Positions 9,484 through 19,282 of a stretch of 64,000 bases of DNA are shown piece by piece. The notes beneath the pieces were generated by a model that was given only the letters and a program-made list of their open reading frames with translations, was not told the origin of the DNA and did not search any database. The position numbers were made by a program, and so were the translations under genes. Positions within the stretch are counted from its first letter, which is position 1. The number at the start of each line of letters is the position of its first letter. Source of the stretch: Crossiella equi (lineage in GTDB: Bacteria > Actinomycetota > Actinomycetes > Mycobacteriales > Pseudonocardiaceae); contig NZ_JAGIOO010000001.1 in the NCBI RefSeq assembly GCF_017876755.1, positions 8,789,786 to 8,853,785 on the forward strand. The letters run 5' to 3'.

Positions 9484-9687
9484 GTGGCTGTGCTGTTGTC
9501 CGGCATCGGCATCGAGCCGGCGGGCGGGTCCCCGCAGTTGGTCCTGCCGCGTCGCACGGCCTTGGCGCAGGACTGCGAGGAGGGCCCGGCGGTGCACGGC
9601 TCGTTGACCAGCCCGCAGGTCGCCGAGCTGCTGTCCCGCCTCCAGACGCCCGTCCCGGTGTTCGTGGCCGAGGCGCCGGACGGGTGA
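9484..9687 (+). CDS. Small protein of unknown function (67 aa)
   Basis: I do not recognise this family. GTG 9484 is preceded by a near-consensus RBS (GGAGGAGG, 9468-9475), and a perfect 15-bp stem-loop begins three bases after the stop. Together with the palindromic AT-rich promoter region this makes a free-standing, well-signalled transcription unit. The product starts MAVLLSGIGIEPAGG, has a middle acidic stretch QDCEEG with one Cys, and ends in LTSPQVAELLSRLQTPVPV, a short amphipathic helix followed by a strand. There is no signal peptide or membrane segment and no peptide-modification enzyme nearby. It could be a small regulator or a modified-peptide precursor acting elsewhere; both are speculative. 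Confidence 0.55.
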   Translation: MAVLLSGIGIEPAGGSPQLVLPRRTALAQDCEEGPAVHGSLTSPQVAELLSRLQTPVPVFVAEAPDG

Positions 9688-9689
9688 TG

Positions 9690-9736
9690 GCGGTCACTCC
9701 GCCGTCCCTCCTGAATCCTCCCGGCGGAGTGACCGC
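9690..9736 (+). terminator. Perfect 15-bp stem-loop terminator
   Basis: The arms 9690-9704 (GCGGTCACTCCGCCG) and 9722-9736 are perfectly complementary, with a 17-base loop. The stem begins three bases after the stop of the 67-aa gene. A U-tract is absent, as is common for actinomycete terminators. Confidence 0.75.
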
Positions 9737-10080
9737 TCCCGGCTCTCAGGCACGTTCCGGTCGGGCGGCGGGGTGGTGGACGCCACCGCCGAACCGCCGT
9801 CGTACCGCTACGCGCCCCGATTGGAAGACCTGAGCGGCCCCACCGCCATGAGGCGATCCGCCGATGACCCCGCTGTCCGTTCCCGGGTCGGACCGGTCGC
9901 CAACCCGGCGGCCACTGCGGAACCCAACTCGTCCCGGTGCGTCCCCGGCCGCGCGGACCACGCGATGGTCGTGCGGCCCGGTGCCACCCAGTCGCTGCGA
10001 GGCCCCGGACACCCTGCTGGTCGAGGGGGCCGGCTGCCGGGTGCCCCGCGACCACCCGGGCACAGGCGCTGGAGCGCTGA
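9737..10080. other. 344-bp stretch without a supported gene
   Basis: Open frames exist on both strands but none has an RBS, a recognisable domain or convincing codon bias. It separates the small gene's terminator from the stop of the reverse-strand nuclease gene and probably serves only as 3' spacer. Confidence 0.5.
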
Positions 10081-11259
10081 TCAGCCCCAGATCGACGTCG
10101 CCCACTCCGGGTGGTCGATGAACGGGTTGCGGTTGTGCTGCACCGAGTCGTGGATGACCTGGTTGCGGCGCTTCTCGAAGGTGTCCGGCGGGTCCTGCTG
10201 GTTCCACTTCAGCAGCATCGACCGCTTGCCGTGCAACGGGTTCGAGCCGTTGTTGACGTTGTCGGACAGTTCCAGGTCCGGGAAGCCGTCGCCGCCGGCG
10301 TAGCGGACCGCCATGTAGAAGATCATGCGGGCCACGTCGCCCTTGACCGCGTCGCGCGGTTCCCAGGAGTCGGCGTCGGTGTAGTTGCCCGGGGCCTCGG
10401 CGGCCGGGGAGCCGCCCTGGTCGAAGTCCTTGTTGCCGCGGTCGGCGTTGACCGAGACGTCCTCCGGGCGGAGGTGGTGGACGTCGGTGCCCGGGCCCGT
10501 GGCGGTGCCGAAGTCGCCGTGGGACTTGGCCCAGACGTGCTCCCGGTTCCACTGGTCCGCGCCGCCGCCGTTGGTGCCCTTGGCCTGGGAGCGGCCGGAG
10601 TACAGCAGGATGACGTTGTTGGCGTTGTTCGGGTCCTGGTCGGTGGACTTCAGCGCGTCCCAGACCTGGTCGTAGGAGATCTTGGTCTGGTTCTTGATGA
10701 TGCTGTGCAGCTCCGCCTTCAGCGACGCGCCGGTCTTGCCGATCGCCGTGCGGTAGTAGGTCTTGTCGTAGTCACCGCCACCGCCGCTCGTGGTCGTGGG
10801 CGGTGGGGGCGCGGTGGTCGTCGTCGTGGGGTTGGCGCCCGCGTTGGCGAAGGCCGTCGGCGAGGTCAGGCCCGCGTGCGAGAAGTAGGCCGACAGCGTG
10901 CCGGTCACCTCGATCTGGCGGCCCAGCAGCCCCGGGTTGGTCTTCAGACCCCAGGCCGCCCGGAACGCGCTGGTGATCTGCACGTACAGCATCTGGCCCG
11001 TGCTGGTCTGGCCCGCCGAGTCGGCCAGCGCCAGGGCGTAGTCGTTCGGGAAGTTCGAGCGCACGACCGTGGTGGTCGCGGTGGGCTGGCCGACCACGTA
11101 ACCGCGCACGGTGGCCGTGCCGCTCTGGTTCGCGATCGCCTGGGCCACCGTCAGCGGGGCCGCGCCGGTCGCGGCGGGCACGTGGACCAGGAGCGCGGCG
11201 ACCACTGCCGCGACGCCGGTGAGCAGGGCCAACGGGTGCCAGGGCAGACGAGGTCGCAC
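10081..11259 (-). CDS. Secreted endonuclease I family DNase with N-terminal OB-like domain
   Basis: 392 residues. A signal sequence (LALLTGVAAVVAALLVHVPAA) is followed by an OB-fold-like domain of the DUF6359 kind (VAQAIANQSGTATVRGYVVG, about residues 35-150). Next comes a Thr/Pro linker (TTTTTAPPPPTTT), then an endonuclease I domain with WNREHVWAKSHGDFG, HHLRPEDVSVNADRGNKDF and the closing SNPLHGKRSM region. EndA/NucM-type enzymes use the REHVW histidine and a bound Mg2+ to degrade DNA non-specifically. It is likely extracellular, for phosphate or nucleotide scavenging. GTG 11259 has GGAGAGGA upstream; the in-frame ATG further upstream lacks one. Confidence 0.85.
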   Translation of the reverse strand: MRPRLPWHPLALLTGVAAVVAALLVHVPAATGAAPLTVAQAIANQSGTATVRGYVVGQPTATTTVVRSNFPNDYALALADSAGQTSTGQMLYVQITSAFRAAWGLKTNPGLLGRQIEVTGTLSAYFSHAGLTSPTAFANAGANPTTTTTAPPPPTTTSGGGGDYDKTYYRTAIGKTGASLKAELHSIIKNQTKISYDQVWDALKSTDQDPNNANNVILLYSGRSQAKGTNGGGADQWNREHVWAKSHGDFGTATGPGTDVHHLRPEDVSVNADRGNKDFDQGGSPAAEAPGNYTDADSWEPRDAVKGDVARMIFYMAVRYAGGDGFPDLELSDNVNNGSNPLHGKRSMLLKWNQQDPPDTFEKRRNQVIHDSVQHNRNPFIDHPEWATSIWG

Positions 11260-11453
11260 GGGCAGGTCCTCTCCCCAGTGGCGGCACTGCAGGGGGTGTG
11301 CCGCCGGTGGCCTGAGGATCACATGCCGAAGACACTTTCGGGTGAACTTGGGGCAAAGTATCTACACCGGGTAACGGGACGAATCGTATATACCGGGCAG
11401 TTCATGCACCCGATGCTGCGGCGGGTGCGCGCGACTGGCACGCTTCCCGGCTG

Positions 11454-13436
11454 ATGAGCAGCGTGAGTGAGCCGGTCGTCCCGGCGCGGATGGACAGCCC
11501 GGTGCCGCCGAGGCCGCCCCGGAGCAAGGTGGGCCGCTGGCTCATGGCGCGCCGCGTCGCCCCGGTCGGACCGGAGACCGACGAGGCGCACGCCAAGCCG
11601 CAGGCGTGGTGGAAGGTCATGTGCCTCACCGGCGTTGACTACTTCTCCACGCTGTCCTACCTGCCCGGCATCGCCGCCCTGTCCGCGGGCGCGCTCTCCC
11701 CGCTGGCCACCCTGGTCATCGTCGCGCTGACCCTGCTCGGCATGCTGCCGATGTACCGCCGGGTCGCGCGCGAGAGCCCGAACGGCCAGGGCTCGGTGGC
11801 CATGCTCGAGGACCTGCTGCCGTTCTGGCGCGGCAAGTTGTTCGTGCTGGTGCTGCTGGGCTTTGTGGTCACCTCCTGGATCGTCACGATCACGCTGTCC
11901 TCGGCGGACGCGACCGTGCACGTGCTGGAGAACCCCTACCTCGCCGAGTCGCTGCACGGCCTGGCGGTGCCGATCACCATCGGCCTGCTGCTCATCCTGG
12001 GCTTCGTGTTCCTGCTCGGCTTCAGCGAGGCCGTCGGCGTGGCCATCCCGCTGGTCGGCGTCTTCCTCGCGCTCAACGCCGCGGTCGTGGTGGTCGGCCT
12101 CTACGACGTGTTCACCGAGCCGGTGGCCTGGCACCGCTGGCTGGACGCGCTCACCGAGGGCACCGGCGGGATCGGCGGCATCGTCGGCCCGGCGCTGATC
12201 GCCTTCCCGTCGCTGGTGCTCGGCCTGTCCGGCTTCGAGACCGGGGTCAGCATGATGCCCCTGGTCGCCGCGGACGGCAAAGACGCCCAGGAGAAGCTCG
12301 AGAACCGCATCCGCAACACCAGGAAGCTGCTCACCGCGGCCGCGGTGATCATGTCGGTGTACCTGGTCGCGACCAGCTTCATCACCACCGTGCTCATCCC
12401 GGCCGAGCAGTTCAAGCCGGGCGGTGAGGCCAACGGCCGCGCGATGGCCTACCTCGCGCACGAGCACCTGGGCGAGGTCTTCGGCACCGCCTACGACATC
12501 GGCAGCATCCTGATCCTGTGGTTCGCCGGTGCCTCCGCGATGGCCGGTCTGATCAACATCGTGCCGCGCTACCTGCCCGCCTACGGCATGGCGCCGGAGT
12601 GGGGCCGGGCGGTGCGCCCGGTGGTCATCGTCTACACCGTGATCAGCATCGTCATCACCGTCGCGTTCAACGCCGACGTCAACAAGCAGGCGGGCGCCTA
12701 CGCCACCGGGATCCTGGCGATGATGGTCTCCGGCGCGGTCGCGGTGGCCATCTCCGCGTGGCGGCACCGCCAGCGCGGCGCCACCTTCGGCTTCACCGTG
12801 CTGACCCTGGTCCTGCTCTACGCCCTGGGCGAGAACGTGGTGGACAAGCCGGACGGCATCGCCATCTCCGCGCTGTTCATCGCGGGCATCGTGGTCGTCT
12901 CGCTGATCTCGCGCGTCACCCGCACCACCGAGCTGCGCGCCGAGCACATCGAGTTCGACGAGACCGCGCGCCAGTTCATCCAGGACTCCATCCGCCACGA
13001 CGGCCAGCTCAACCTCATCGCCAACCGCCGCCAGGGCGGGGACGACGCGGAGTACACGGCCAAGGAGGCCGAGCAGCGCGGCCTCAACCCGCTGCCCGGC
13101 GCCGCCGACGTGATCTTCCTGGAGATCGACGTGGTCGACCCGTCGGACTTCAGCGAGGTGCTCAAGGTGCGCGGCGTGGACGTGGACGGCCACCGCGTGC
13201 TGCGCGCGGGCAGTCCGGCCGCGCCCAACGCGATCGCCGCCATCCTGCTGGCCCTGCGCGATGCCACCGGCGTGCTGCCGCACTGCCACTTCCAGTGGAG
13301 CGAGGGCAGCCCGCTGGGCCACCTCTTCCGCTACCTCATCCTGGGCCGCGGCGACACCCCGCCGGTGGTGCGCGAGATCCTGCGCAGCGCCGAGGAGGAC
13401 GTGGCCCGGCGCCCGGTCATCCACGTGGGCGGCTGA
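11454..13436 (+). CDS. APC-superfamily permease with C-terminal cytoplasmic domain
   Basis: 660 residues. About 12 membrane segments run from [19 protein letters not shown] (residue ~55) to ~485, followed by a soluble domain of about 170 residues ([20 protein letters not shown] to the end). The [20 protein letters not shown] first helix and [18 protein letters not shown] helix resemble amino-acid/polyamine/organocation transporters. The soluble tail recalls regulated APC-type importers such as the K+ importer KimA, but that is only a fold-level analogy. The substrate is unknown. A TATATA hexamer at 11387-11392 lies in the shared upstream region with the divergent nuclease gene; no clear RBS is seen. 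Confidence 0.7.
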   Translation: MSSVSEPVVPARMDSPVPPRPPRSKVGRWLMARRVAPVGPETDEAHAKPQAWWKVMCLTGVDYFSTLSYLPGIAALSAGALSPLATLVIVALTLLGMLPMYRRVARESPNGQGSVAMLEDLLPFWRGKLFVLVLLGFVVTSWIVTITLSSADATVHVLENPYLAESLHGLAVPITIGLLLILGFVFLLGFSEAVGVAIPLVGVFLALNAAVVVVGLYDVFTEPVAWHRWLDALTEGTGGIGGIVGPALIAFPSLVLGLSGFETGVSMMPLVAADGKDAQEKLENRIRNTRKLLTAAAVIMSVYLVATSFITTVLIPAEQFKPGGEANGRAMAYLAHEHLGEVFGTAYDIGSILILWFAGASAMAGLINIVPRYLPAYGMAPEWGRAVRPVVIVYTVISIVITVAFNADVNKQAGAYATGILAMMVSGAVAVAISAWRHRQRGATFGFTVLTLVLLYALGENVVDKPDGIAISALFIAGIVVVSLISRVTRTTELRAEHIEFDETARQFIQDSIRHDGQLNLIANRRQGGDDAEYTAKEAEQRGLNPLPGAADVIFLEIDVVDPSDFSEVLKVRGVDVDGHRVLRAGSPAAPNAIAAILLALRDATGVLPHCHFQWSEGSPLGHLFRYLILGRGDTPPVVREILRSAEEDVARRPVIHVGG

Positions 13437-13515
13437 CCGGGAGGCCTCTGACCGGGTGCGGGCCGAGGGGACGTGGTCGACTAAGGTCGGCCGCACCTGA
13501 TCAGGGGGGAACGGC

Positions 13516-15300
13516 ATGGACGAGCGGTTGACCGCCGAGGGTGAGATCGCGGTCGCCCGGCTGGCGCTGGACGGTGGCGACCTGGAGCACGCCCTGGAGC
13601 ACGTGGCCAGCGCGTTCGAGGCCGCGCCCGGTCTGCCCGAGGCCCACGAGGTCCTCGCCGAGCTCATCGCCCGCGCCGGCGGTCCGGAGGCCGCGCTCGA
13701 ACTGGTCGAGGACACCGAGCGCCAGCCCGGCCTGGTCGCCGTGCAGGCCCACGTCTGCGCCGCCCTCGGCGACTGGGACGAGGCGGTCGAGCTGCTGTTC
13801 GCCGTGGCCGCCTACGAGCCGCACCGGCCGTGGCTGGACGTGGCCTGGCTGCACCAGCCGGACCTGCCGGTCGGCCTGGAGGCGCTGGCCAACGGTGTGC
13901 TGGAGCTGGCCAAGGAGCTGGACGACCCCGTTGACGAGGACGAGCGCGAGCCGCTGCTGCCCGCGTTGACGTTGCTGCGCAACGGGATCAGCCGCCACAC
14001 CGAGCACGAGGGCTTCGCCGAGCTGCTGTGGCGCGGCTCGCTGCTGGCCCGCAGGCTCGGCGCCACCGACGAGGCGGTCGAGTGGACGCGGCGCTCCTTC
14101 GAGCTGGCGCCCTCGCACATGGCCGCGGTCATGCAGGGCATGGCGCTGCGCACCGCGGGCCGCTTCGACGAGGCGCTCGAGGTGTGGGTGCGGGAGACCG
14201 AGCGCTCCCCGGAGGAGCTCGACCTGTACCTGGACGTGGCCAACCTGCTGGCCGCCCTGGACCGCGCCGAGGAGGGCCTGGACTGGGTGGAGCGCGTGCT
14301 CGCCGCCGACCCGGCCCACCCCGCGGCCACCGCCACCGCGCACGGCCTGCGGTACGTGCTGGACGAGGACGCCGCGCACCTGGTGGAGCTGGCCGACCTG
14401 GCCCGCGCCGAACCGGGCGGGGCCGCCCACCGCGAGCTGATCACCCGGTGCTCGCGGCGCCGCTGGCTGGACTACGTGCCACAGACCCACGAGGCGGTCA
14501 CCAACCTGCTGGGCCAGCTGCTCACCGAGCACGCCCCCGGCCCGGACCTGGCGATGGAGCTGGGGCTGTCCGCGCTGGAGGTCCCGAGCACGCTGATGAC
14601 GCTGACGTTCGTCTACCCGGACATCACCGTCTCGGTCGGCGACGTGCGCGAGCCGGACCCGCGCGAACCGGTGCGGCCGGTGCGCTACGCGGTGTGGCGC
14701 TTCGAGGGCAAGGACGCGGTCCCGGCGCTGCCGCCCCCGCCCGCCGAGGTGGCCACGGCGCTCCAGCAGGCCGCCACCCCGCGCTGGCACTCCCCGCTGG
14801 ACGCCTACGACCGCGCGGTGGCCCTGTCCGGCATCGACCCGGAACACCTGCTCTCGGTGATGGCCCACCCGCCGGAGCCCCCGGAGGACGAGTTCGGCGA
14901 CGTGCTGGCCCGCCAGGTTCCCCACCTGTGGGTGCGGGCGGTCCAGGTCTTCGCCGCGCTGGGCATCGCCCACCACCGCGCCGACGAGCCGTGGGCCACC
15001 TCGCACCGCCGCGCGATCCTGCTGGACCTGCTGGACGGCCCGGAGGACTGGGTCACCGAGGCGGCGGCGTTCGCACTGCTCACCACGGCCTGGGTCGACC
15101 CGTCCGCCCGCGGCGACGTGCCGCTGCGCCTGACCGAGCGCCTGCTGGCCCTGCTGGAGGCCTTCAACCAGCGCGAGGTCAGCATCCTGGGCACGTTCTG
15201 CCAGCTGGTGCTGTGCACGCCGAACCTGCCCGAGGGCTGCGCGGCCGTGGCCCGCAAGGCGATGGACGCGGTGGAGGAAGAGCCAGTGGACGAGGCCTGA
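13516..15300 (+). CDS. Tetratricopeptide-repeat protein
   Basis: 594 residues, acidic and alanine/leucine-rich, built of helical pairs of TPR type over about the first 300 residues (for example LALDGGDLEHALEHVASAFE and MALRTAGRFDEALEVWVRE). The second half (from ~350: VPSTLMTLTFVYPDITVSVG, VRYAVWRFEGKDAVP) is less repetitive and not recognised. There is no signal peptide or membrane segment, so it is likely a cytoplasmic scaffold. RBS GGGGGGAA precedes ATG 13516. It is coupled to the next gene by an ATGA overlap, suggesting the two proteins act together. Confidence 0.65.
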   Translation: MDERLTAEGEIAVARLALDGGDLEHALEHVASAFEAAPGLPEAHEVLAELIARAGGPEAALELVEDTERQPGLVAVQAHVCAALGDWDEAVELLFAVAAYEPHRPWLDVAWLHQPDLPVGLEALANGVLELAKELDDPVDEDEREPLLPALTLLRNGISRHTEHEGFAELLWRGSLLARRLGATDEAVEWTRRSFELAPSHMAAVMQGMALRTAGRFDEALEVWVRETERSPEELDLYLDVANLLAALDRAEEGLDWVERVLAADPAHPAATATAHGLRYVLDEDAAHLVELADLARAEPGGAAHRELITRCSRRRWLDYVPQTHEAVTNLLGQLLTEHAPGPDLAMELGLSALEVPSTLMTLTFVYPDITVSVGDVREPDPREPVRPVRYAVWRFEGKDAVPALPPPPAEVATALQQAATPRWHSPLDAYDRAVALSGIDPEHLLSVMAHPPEPPEDEFGDVLARQVPHLWVRAVQVFAALGIAHHRADEPWATSHRRAILLDLLDGPEDWVTEAAAFALLTTAWVDPSARGDVPLRLTERLLALLEAFNQREVSILGTFCQLVLCTPNLPEGCAAVARKAMDAVEEEPVDEA

Positions 15301-15731
15301 TGACGGTCTTCCACTGCGCGGGCTGCGGGCTGCGGCTCACCCCGGAACTCGTGCGGCTGCCCGCCGTGCCGGAGGTGCCGGGCGAGCCCGAGCGCGACCC
15401 GGACAGTCACGAACTGCCCTCGACCGTGCCGCGCGGGCACTACGCGGTCGAACCCGAGCCGTGGGGCGCGCCGCTGGTGCCGTTCGAGGGTGAGGGCGAT
15501 CCGGGCCCGGCACACGCCCGCGGGCCAGTGGTGATCAGGGACAACGGGACCCTCGTCTCGGCCGGGCCGGACGGCCTGTACGGCCGCAACCAGGCCTGCG
15601 CGTGCGGATGGCTGGTCGCCACCCTCGTGGGGGACTGCATGGGCCCGCACGAGCTGGTGCTGGACCCGGTGCGCACCTACGCCGTCGAGGCCTGGCGCAG
15701 CCCCGGCACCAGCTCGGCTAGCAGCCCGTAG
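15300..15731 (+). CDS. Small Cys-containing conserved hypothetical protein
   Basis: 143 residues. The start (ATG 15300) overlaps the TPR gene's stop. The sequence opens with FHCAGCGLRLTPEL, a CxxC knuckle, and carries a second pair in NQACACGWLVATLVGDC, so a small zinc site is plausible. The middle is rich in Pro, Glu and Asp. No family was recognised. Coupling to the TPR protein suggests it is the partner or client of that scaffold. Confidence 0.55.
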   Translation: MTVFHCAGCGLRLTPELVRLPAVPEVPGEPERDPDSHELPSTVPRGHYAVEPEPWGAPLVPFEGEGDPGPAHARGPVVIRDNGTLVSAGPDGLYGRNQACACGWLVATLVGDCMGPHELVLDPVRTYAVEAWRSPGTSSASSP

Positions 15732-15813
15732 GAGCGGCGACGATCGGCGAGGTGTCCAGGACCGACAGGCGAACCTCCATGCCGGTAGATCCTGGACCAG
15801 TCCGCCTACCCGG

Positions 15814-16800
15814 TCAGCGCGGGCCCCAGAGCACGTCGCGCATGACCGGCAGCTCGCGCAGCAGGCCCTGCCAGCCGACGCAGTGCATGTTGTGCGCGCA
15901 GTTGTACTCGACCATCCAGCTGTTGCGGATCCCGTTGGCCAGCAGGTGCTGGTGGAACTCGTAGGTCAGCCGGTGCGCCTGCGCCTCCAGCACGTCCTGG
16001 TGCTGGGTGCCCGCGTACAGCACGGTGTGGATGTCGCGGAGCGCGCCGACCCGGTGCCACGGGTTGTTGAAGTTCCACGACGGGTCGTTCCAGGCGCCGA
16101 ACGGTCCGTTCTCGGGCAGGCCCTCCAGGGGCAGCGACCCGGTGACGGCCGTGCGCATGCGCAGGTCCTCCAGGTTGTAGCCGCCGGAGAAGCCCGCCGC
16201 GAAGCGGAACAGCCACGGCCGGTGCACGGCGTGCCGGATCGCGGTGAACCCGCCCATGGAGAACCCGGCGATGGCCCGGCCCTCGCGCTCACGAATGGTG
16301 TTCAGGTTGTGGTCGACCCACGGGATGAGCTGGTCCAGGTGGAAGGTGTCCCACTGCTGGGCGCCCTGCGACTGGTTCACCCAGTTCGTGGCCCACCCGG
16401 CGCGGCCCGCGTCCGCGGTGACCACGATGAACGGGAAGCCCCGCGTGATGCCCTCGATGTCGGCCTCCTGGTGCCAGGCACCGGGGTGCTGGCCCCGGCC
16501 GTGGAACAGGTAGAGCACGGGGTAGCGCAGGTTCGGGTTGTAGCCCTCGGGCAGGGTGACCAGCACGTCGTGGAACTTCCACTTGATCGCCCGCACGTCC
16601 ACCGCGTCGGTGTGGATGTTGACGATGAACGTGCGCGGTGTCGGCTGGTTCACCGCCTTGACGGAGATGCCCGCGTGGTCGACGAAGTGCGGCGGCAGGG
16701 CCGTGGCCGGCTGTGGCACCACGACCAGGGCGGCCAGGCTGAGCAGGGCGACCACGGCGGCGCGCGCCCGGAGCCCGGCTGTTCGGATGTGTCCCCTCAT
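15814..16800 (-). CDS. Secreted alpha/beta-hydrolase esterase (esterase D / antigen 85-like)
   Basis: 328 residues. A signal peptide (AAVVALLSLAALVVVPQPATA) precedes an alpha/beta hydrolase domain. VTLPEGYNPNLRYPVLYLFHGRG is the oxyanion-side strand. GFSMGGFTA is the nucleophile elbow (GxSxG), and CAHNMHCVGW near the end likely holds the catalytic His. The family includes mycolyltransferase-like and feruloyl-type esterases; the substrate is not evident. ATG 16800 is preferred over the in-frame ATG nine codons upstream because GGTGGGG lies just before it. The gene is convergent with the TPR pair. Confidence 0.75.
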   Translation of the reverse strand: MRGHIRTAGLRARAAVVALLSLAALVVVPQPATALPPHFVDHAGISVKAVNQPTPRTFIVNIHTDAVDVRAIKWKFHDVLVTLPEGYNPNLRYPVLYLFHGRGQHPGAWHQEADIEGITRGFPFIVVTADAGRAGWATNWVNQSQGAQQWDTFHLDQLIPWVDHNLNTIREREGRAIAGFSMGGFTAIRHAVHRPWLFRFAAGFSGGYNLEDLRMRTAVTGSLPLEGLPENGPFGAWNDPSWNFNNPWHRVGALRDIHTVLYAGTQHQDVLEAQAHRLTYEFHQHLLANGIRNSWMVEYNCAHNMHCVGWQGLLRELPVMRDVLWGPR

Positions 16801-16852
16801 GCGCACACCCCACCAGTACACGCGCACGGAAACATCGGTATGTGTACCGATC

Positions 16853-19186
16853 TCACCCGCGCGTGCGGAAGCCGACCGCGACCTCCACCCGGGTGGCGCA
16901 GCCGAGCTTGGCCAGGACCCTGGAGACGTGCGTGTGCACGGTCCGCACCGAGACGAACAGCCGCTCGGCGATCTCGCGGTTGCTGCGCCCCTCGGCGAGC
17001 AGCTCGGCCACCCGGTGCTCGGCGTCGGTGAGGCTGGCCCAGCCGTGTTTGGGCCGGTTGCGGGACCCGGTCGCGCCCCGCCGCACGCCGTGGGCGCGCA
17101 GTGCGGCCGCCGCCCGGTCCAGGTCGCCGGTGGCGTTGAGGTCGGTGTAGCGGGCCAGGGCGTCCCGGTACGGTCCGCGCGCGGTGTCGGCCTCCCCGCG
17201 CGCGGCCAGCAGCACCGCCGCGTCCTCGGCGGCCCGTGCGGCCGCGATGGGCACCCCGCCCTCGGTGTAGGCCTCGGCAGCGGCCAGCAGCAGCTCCGGG
17301 TCGGCCTCGACCAGGCCCCGGCAGTACAGCACCGCCCCGCGCTGGCCCGGCGAGTCGTCGCCCGGCCACTCGGTGACGGTGGCCAGCAGCCTGCGCGCCA
17401 GTGGCAGGTCCCCGCCGGTCACCGCGATGCGCACGAGCCGGGGTCCGACGGCGGTGACCGCGTGCGCGTGGTGCGGCCCGATACCGTCGGCGAGCCTGCG
17501 CACCAGGCCCAGGGCGAGCTCGGTCTCCCCGGCCAGGTCGTGCAGCATGGCCTGGGCGGTGAGCGGGTTCTGGTCGTAGAAGACGGCCAGGCCCCGGCAG
17601 ACGGCGTGCTCGGCGCGCTTGAGGTGCTCGCGCGCCAGGGCCAGGTCACCGCGGTGCAGGGCGAGGAAGGCGGCGGTGGCGTGCAGCGGCCGGGCCATGC
17701 CGTGCTGGTCGCCGGGCTCGGCCAGCGCCTCCTCCACCTCGGCCAGCGCGTCGTCCCAGCGCCCCCGGTTGGACAGCGCGAGCGCGAACGCCGTCCGGTG
17801 CCAGGCCAGCCAGCCCGCCCCGAGGGTCTCGGCCACCGGACGGCACTCGGCGAGCGTGCGCACGGACTCGGCGCTGTGCTGGAGGTCCTGCACGGTCCCG
17901 CGCAGCACCCTCGTGATCAGCCACAACGAGGGATCGGCCACCTCGCTCTCCTGCAACACGGCGGCCTGGTCCAGCAGCTCCAGCGCCCCGGCCAGGTCCC
18001 GCGCCAGGTACAGCCCGACCGCGCGCAAGGCCAGCAGCGCCACCGCCACGAACGGGTCCTCGGCCACGGCGGGCGTGGCGGCCTCGACCGCGGCGACCGA
18101 CCCGGCCAGGTCCCCGGCGAGCAGGTGGGCATACGCCGCCACGGCGGCCAGCCGACCGGTGTGCGGCCCGGGCCCGAGCGCGCTGAGCGCGGCCTCGGTG
18201 TCGAACTCGGCGAGCGCGGCCTCGGCCAGCACCACCCGGATCCGCACCCCGGTCCCGGTCGAGGCCAGTCGCCGGGCCCGCACGAGCTGCCCGGAGTACA
18301 GGCAGGCCTCGGCGAGCGCGGCCCGCAACGGCTCCCGAGCCGAGTGCCCGGGCGGCAGCCAGGCCAGGGCCCGCTCCAGCAACACCCGGATCTCGGGCGT
18401 GGGCCGCACGGACAGCAGGTCGGCCGTCCGCAGCAGCCAGGCCACCGTGCGCGCGGTGACGGGCGCCTCGGCGAGCTGCGTGGCCACGGTCTCGGGCGAG
18501 GCCCCGGACCGGGCCAGGCTCCGCGCGGCGGTGGCCCGCAACCCGGCCGAGGTGGCGGCCAAGTCCTGCCGCACCAAGGGGTACCGCAACCGCGGCCCGT
18601 CGAGCAGCCCGGTGCTGGCCAGCCGGTCGAGTCCACTGAGGACGGTCTCCGGCGACCGCCCGGACACCGCGGCCAGCTCCTCGACGGACAGCGGCTCGTC
18701 CAGGAGCGCGGCCCACCGCAGCAGCCAGGCCTGCTCCCCGGCCAGCCCGACCGCCCAGGCGGTGACCTGCTCGGCACGGTCGGCAGCACCGAGCCGGGCC
18801 CGCAACCAGGGATTGCCGCCGGTCCCGTCCTCAGGCCCGGGCTGGGGCCCGAGGTCGACGACGGTCCCGAGCCGGTCGAGCAGGGCGAACCGCCTGGGCG
18901 TGACCCGAAGGTGCCGCCCGGTGACCACGAGCAGGGCGGACTCCTCCACCACCTCGTGCACCCGCTCCAGGACGGCGTCATCGGCCAGGTGCAGGTCGTC
19001 CAGCAGGACCACGGCGGGCCCCTCAACCGCGCGCCCCAGCCGCCACCGCACGGGCAACGGGCTGACCTGTGCGAACGAGCTGAGCAACGTGGTGACCCCG
19101 AACCCGGGATCGGCCCGCACCATGACCAGGCCCCCGCGTCCCGCCCCCGCCCGCGCGGCCGCCGCAAGCAACACCTCGATCCCCAC
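16853..19186 (-). CDS. LAL-type LuxR family regulator with degenerate Walker A
   Basis: 777 residues. An N-terminal ATPase-like domain is followed by a long TPR/helical region (about 200-690) and a C-terminal LuxR HTH (LTDAEHRVAELLAEGRSNRE, then the RTVHTHVSRVLAKLG recognition helix). Walker B is present (VVLLDDLHLAD). The Walker A position reads ADPGFGVTTLL: the invariant Lys of GxGKT is Val, so normal nucleotide binding is doubtful. Such regulators activate specialised-metabolism or sugar-uptake operons. Its neighbour is an AfsR-like regulator in the same direction, 96 bases away, so both may control the lanthipeptide genes. GTG start at 19186. Confidence 0.8.
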   Translation of the reverse strand: MGIEVLLAAAARAGAGRGGLVMVRADPGFGVTTLLSSFAQVSPLPVRWRLGRAVEGPAVVLLDDLHLADDAVLERVHEVVEESALLVVTGRHLRVTPRRFALLDRLGTVVDLGPQPGPEDGTGGNPWLRARLGAADRAEQVTAWAVGLAGEQAWLLRWAALLDEPLSVEELAAVSGRSPETVLSGLDRLASTGLLDGPRLRYPLVRQDLAATSAGLRATAARSLARSGASPETVATQLAEAPVTARTVAWLLRTADLLSVRPTPEIRVLLERALAWLPPGHSAREPLRAALAEACLYSGQLVRARRLASTGTGVRIRVVLAEAALAEFDTEAALSALGPGPHTGRLAAVAAYAHLLAGDLAGSVAAVEAATPAVAEDPFVAVALLALRAVGLYLARDLAGALELLDQAAVLQESEVADPSLWLITRVLRGTVQDLQHSAESVRTLAECRPVAETLGAGWLAWHRTAFALALSNRGRWDDALAEVEEALAEPGDQHGMARPLHATAAFLALHRGDLALAREHLKRAEHAVCRGLAVFYDQNPLTAQAMLHDLAGETELALGLVRRLADGIGPHHAHAVTAVGPRLVRIAVTGGDLPLARRLLATVTEWPGDDSPGQRGAVLYCRGLVEADPELLLAAAEAYTEGGVPIAAARAAEDAAVLLAARGEADTARGPYRDALARYTDLNATGDLDRAAAALRAHGVRRGATGSRNRPKHGWASLTDAEHRVAELLAEGRSNREIAERLFVSVRTVHTHVSRVLAKLGCATRVEVAVGFRTRG

Positions 19187-19282
19187 GTCTCACCCTAACG
19201 AGCAGACCGGCTCCGGGTGGCGGGAATGGCCGCGCTCACCACCGCGGTGGACGGGAGGATCAGGAAGACCTCTCGTCGACAA

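Noticed and set aside
11260-11453. Possible c-di-AMP riboswitch before the APC permease
   Set aside because: I could not find the conserved ydaO-type core; only an AT-rich hexamer was evident.
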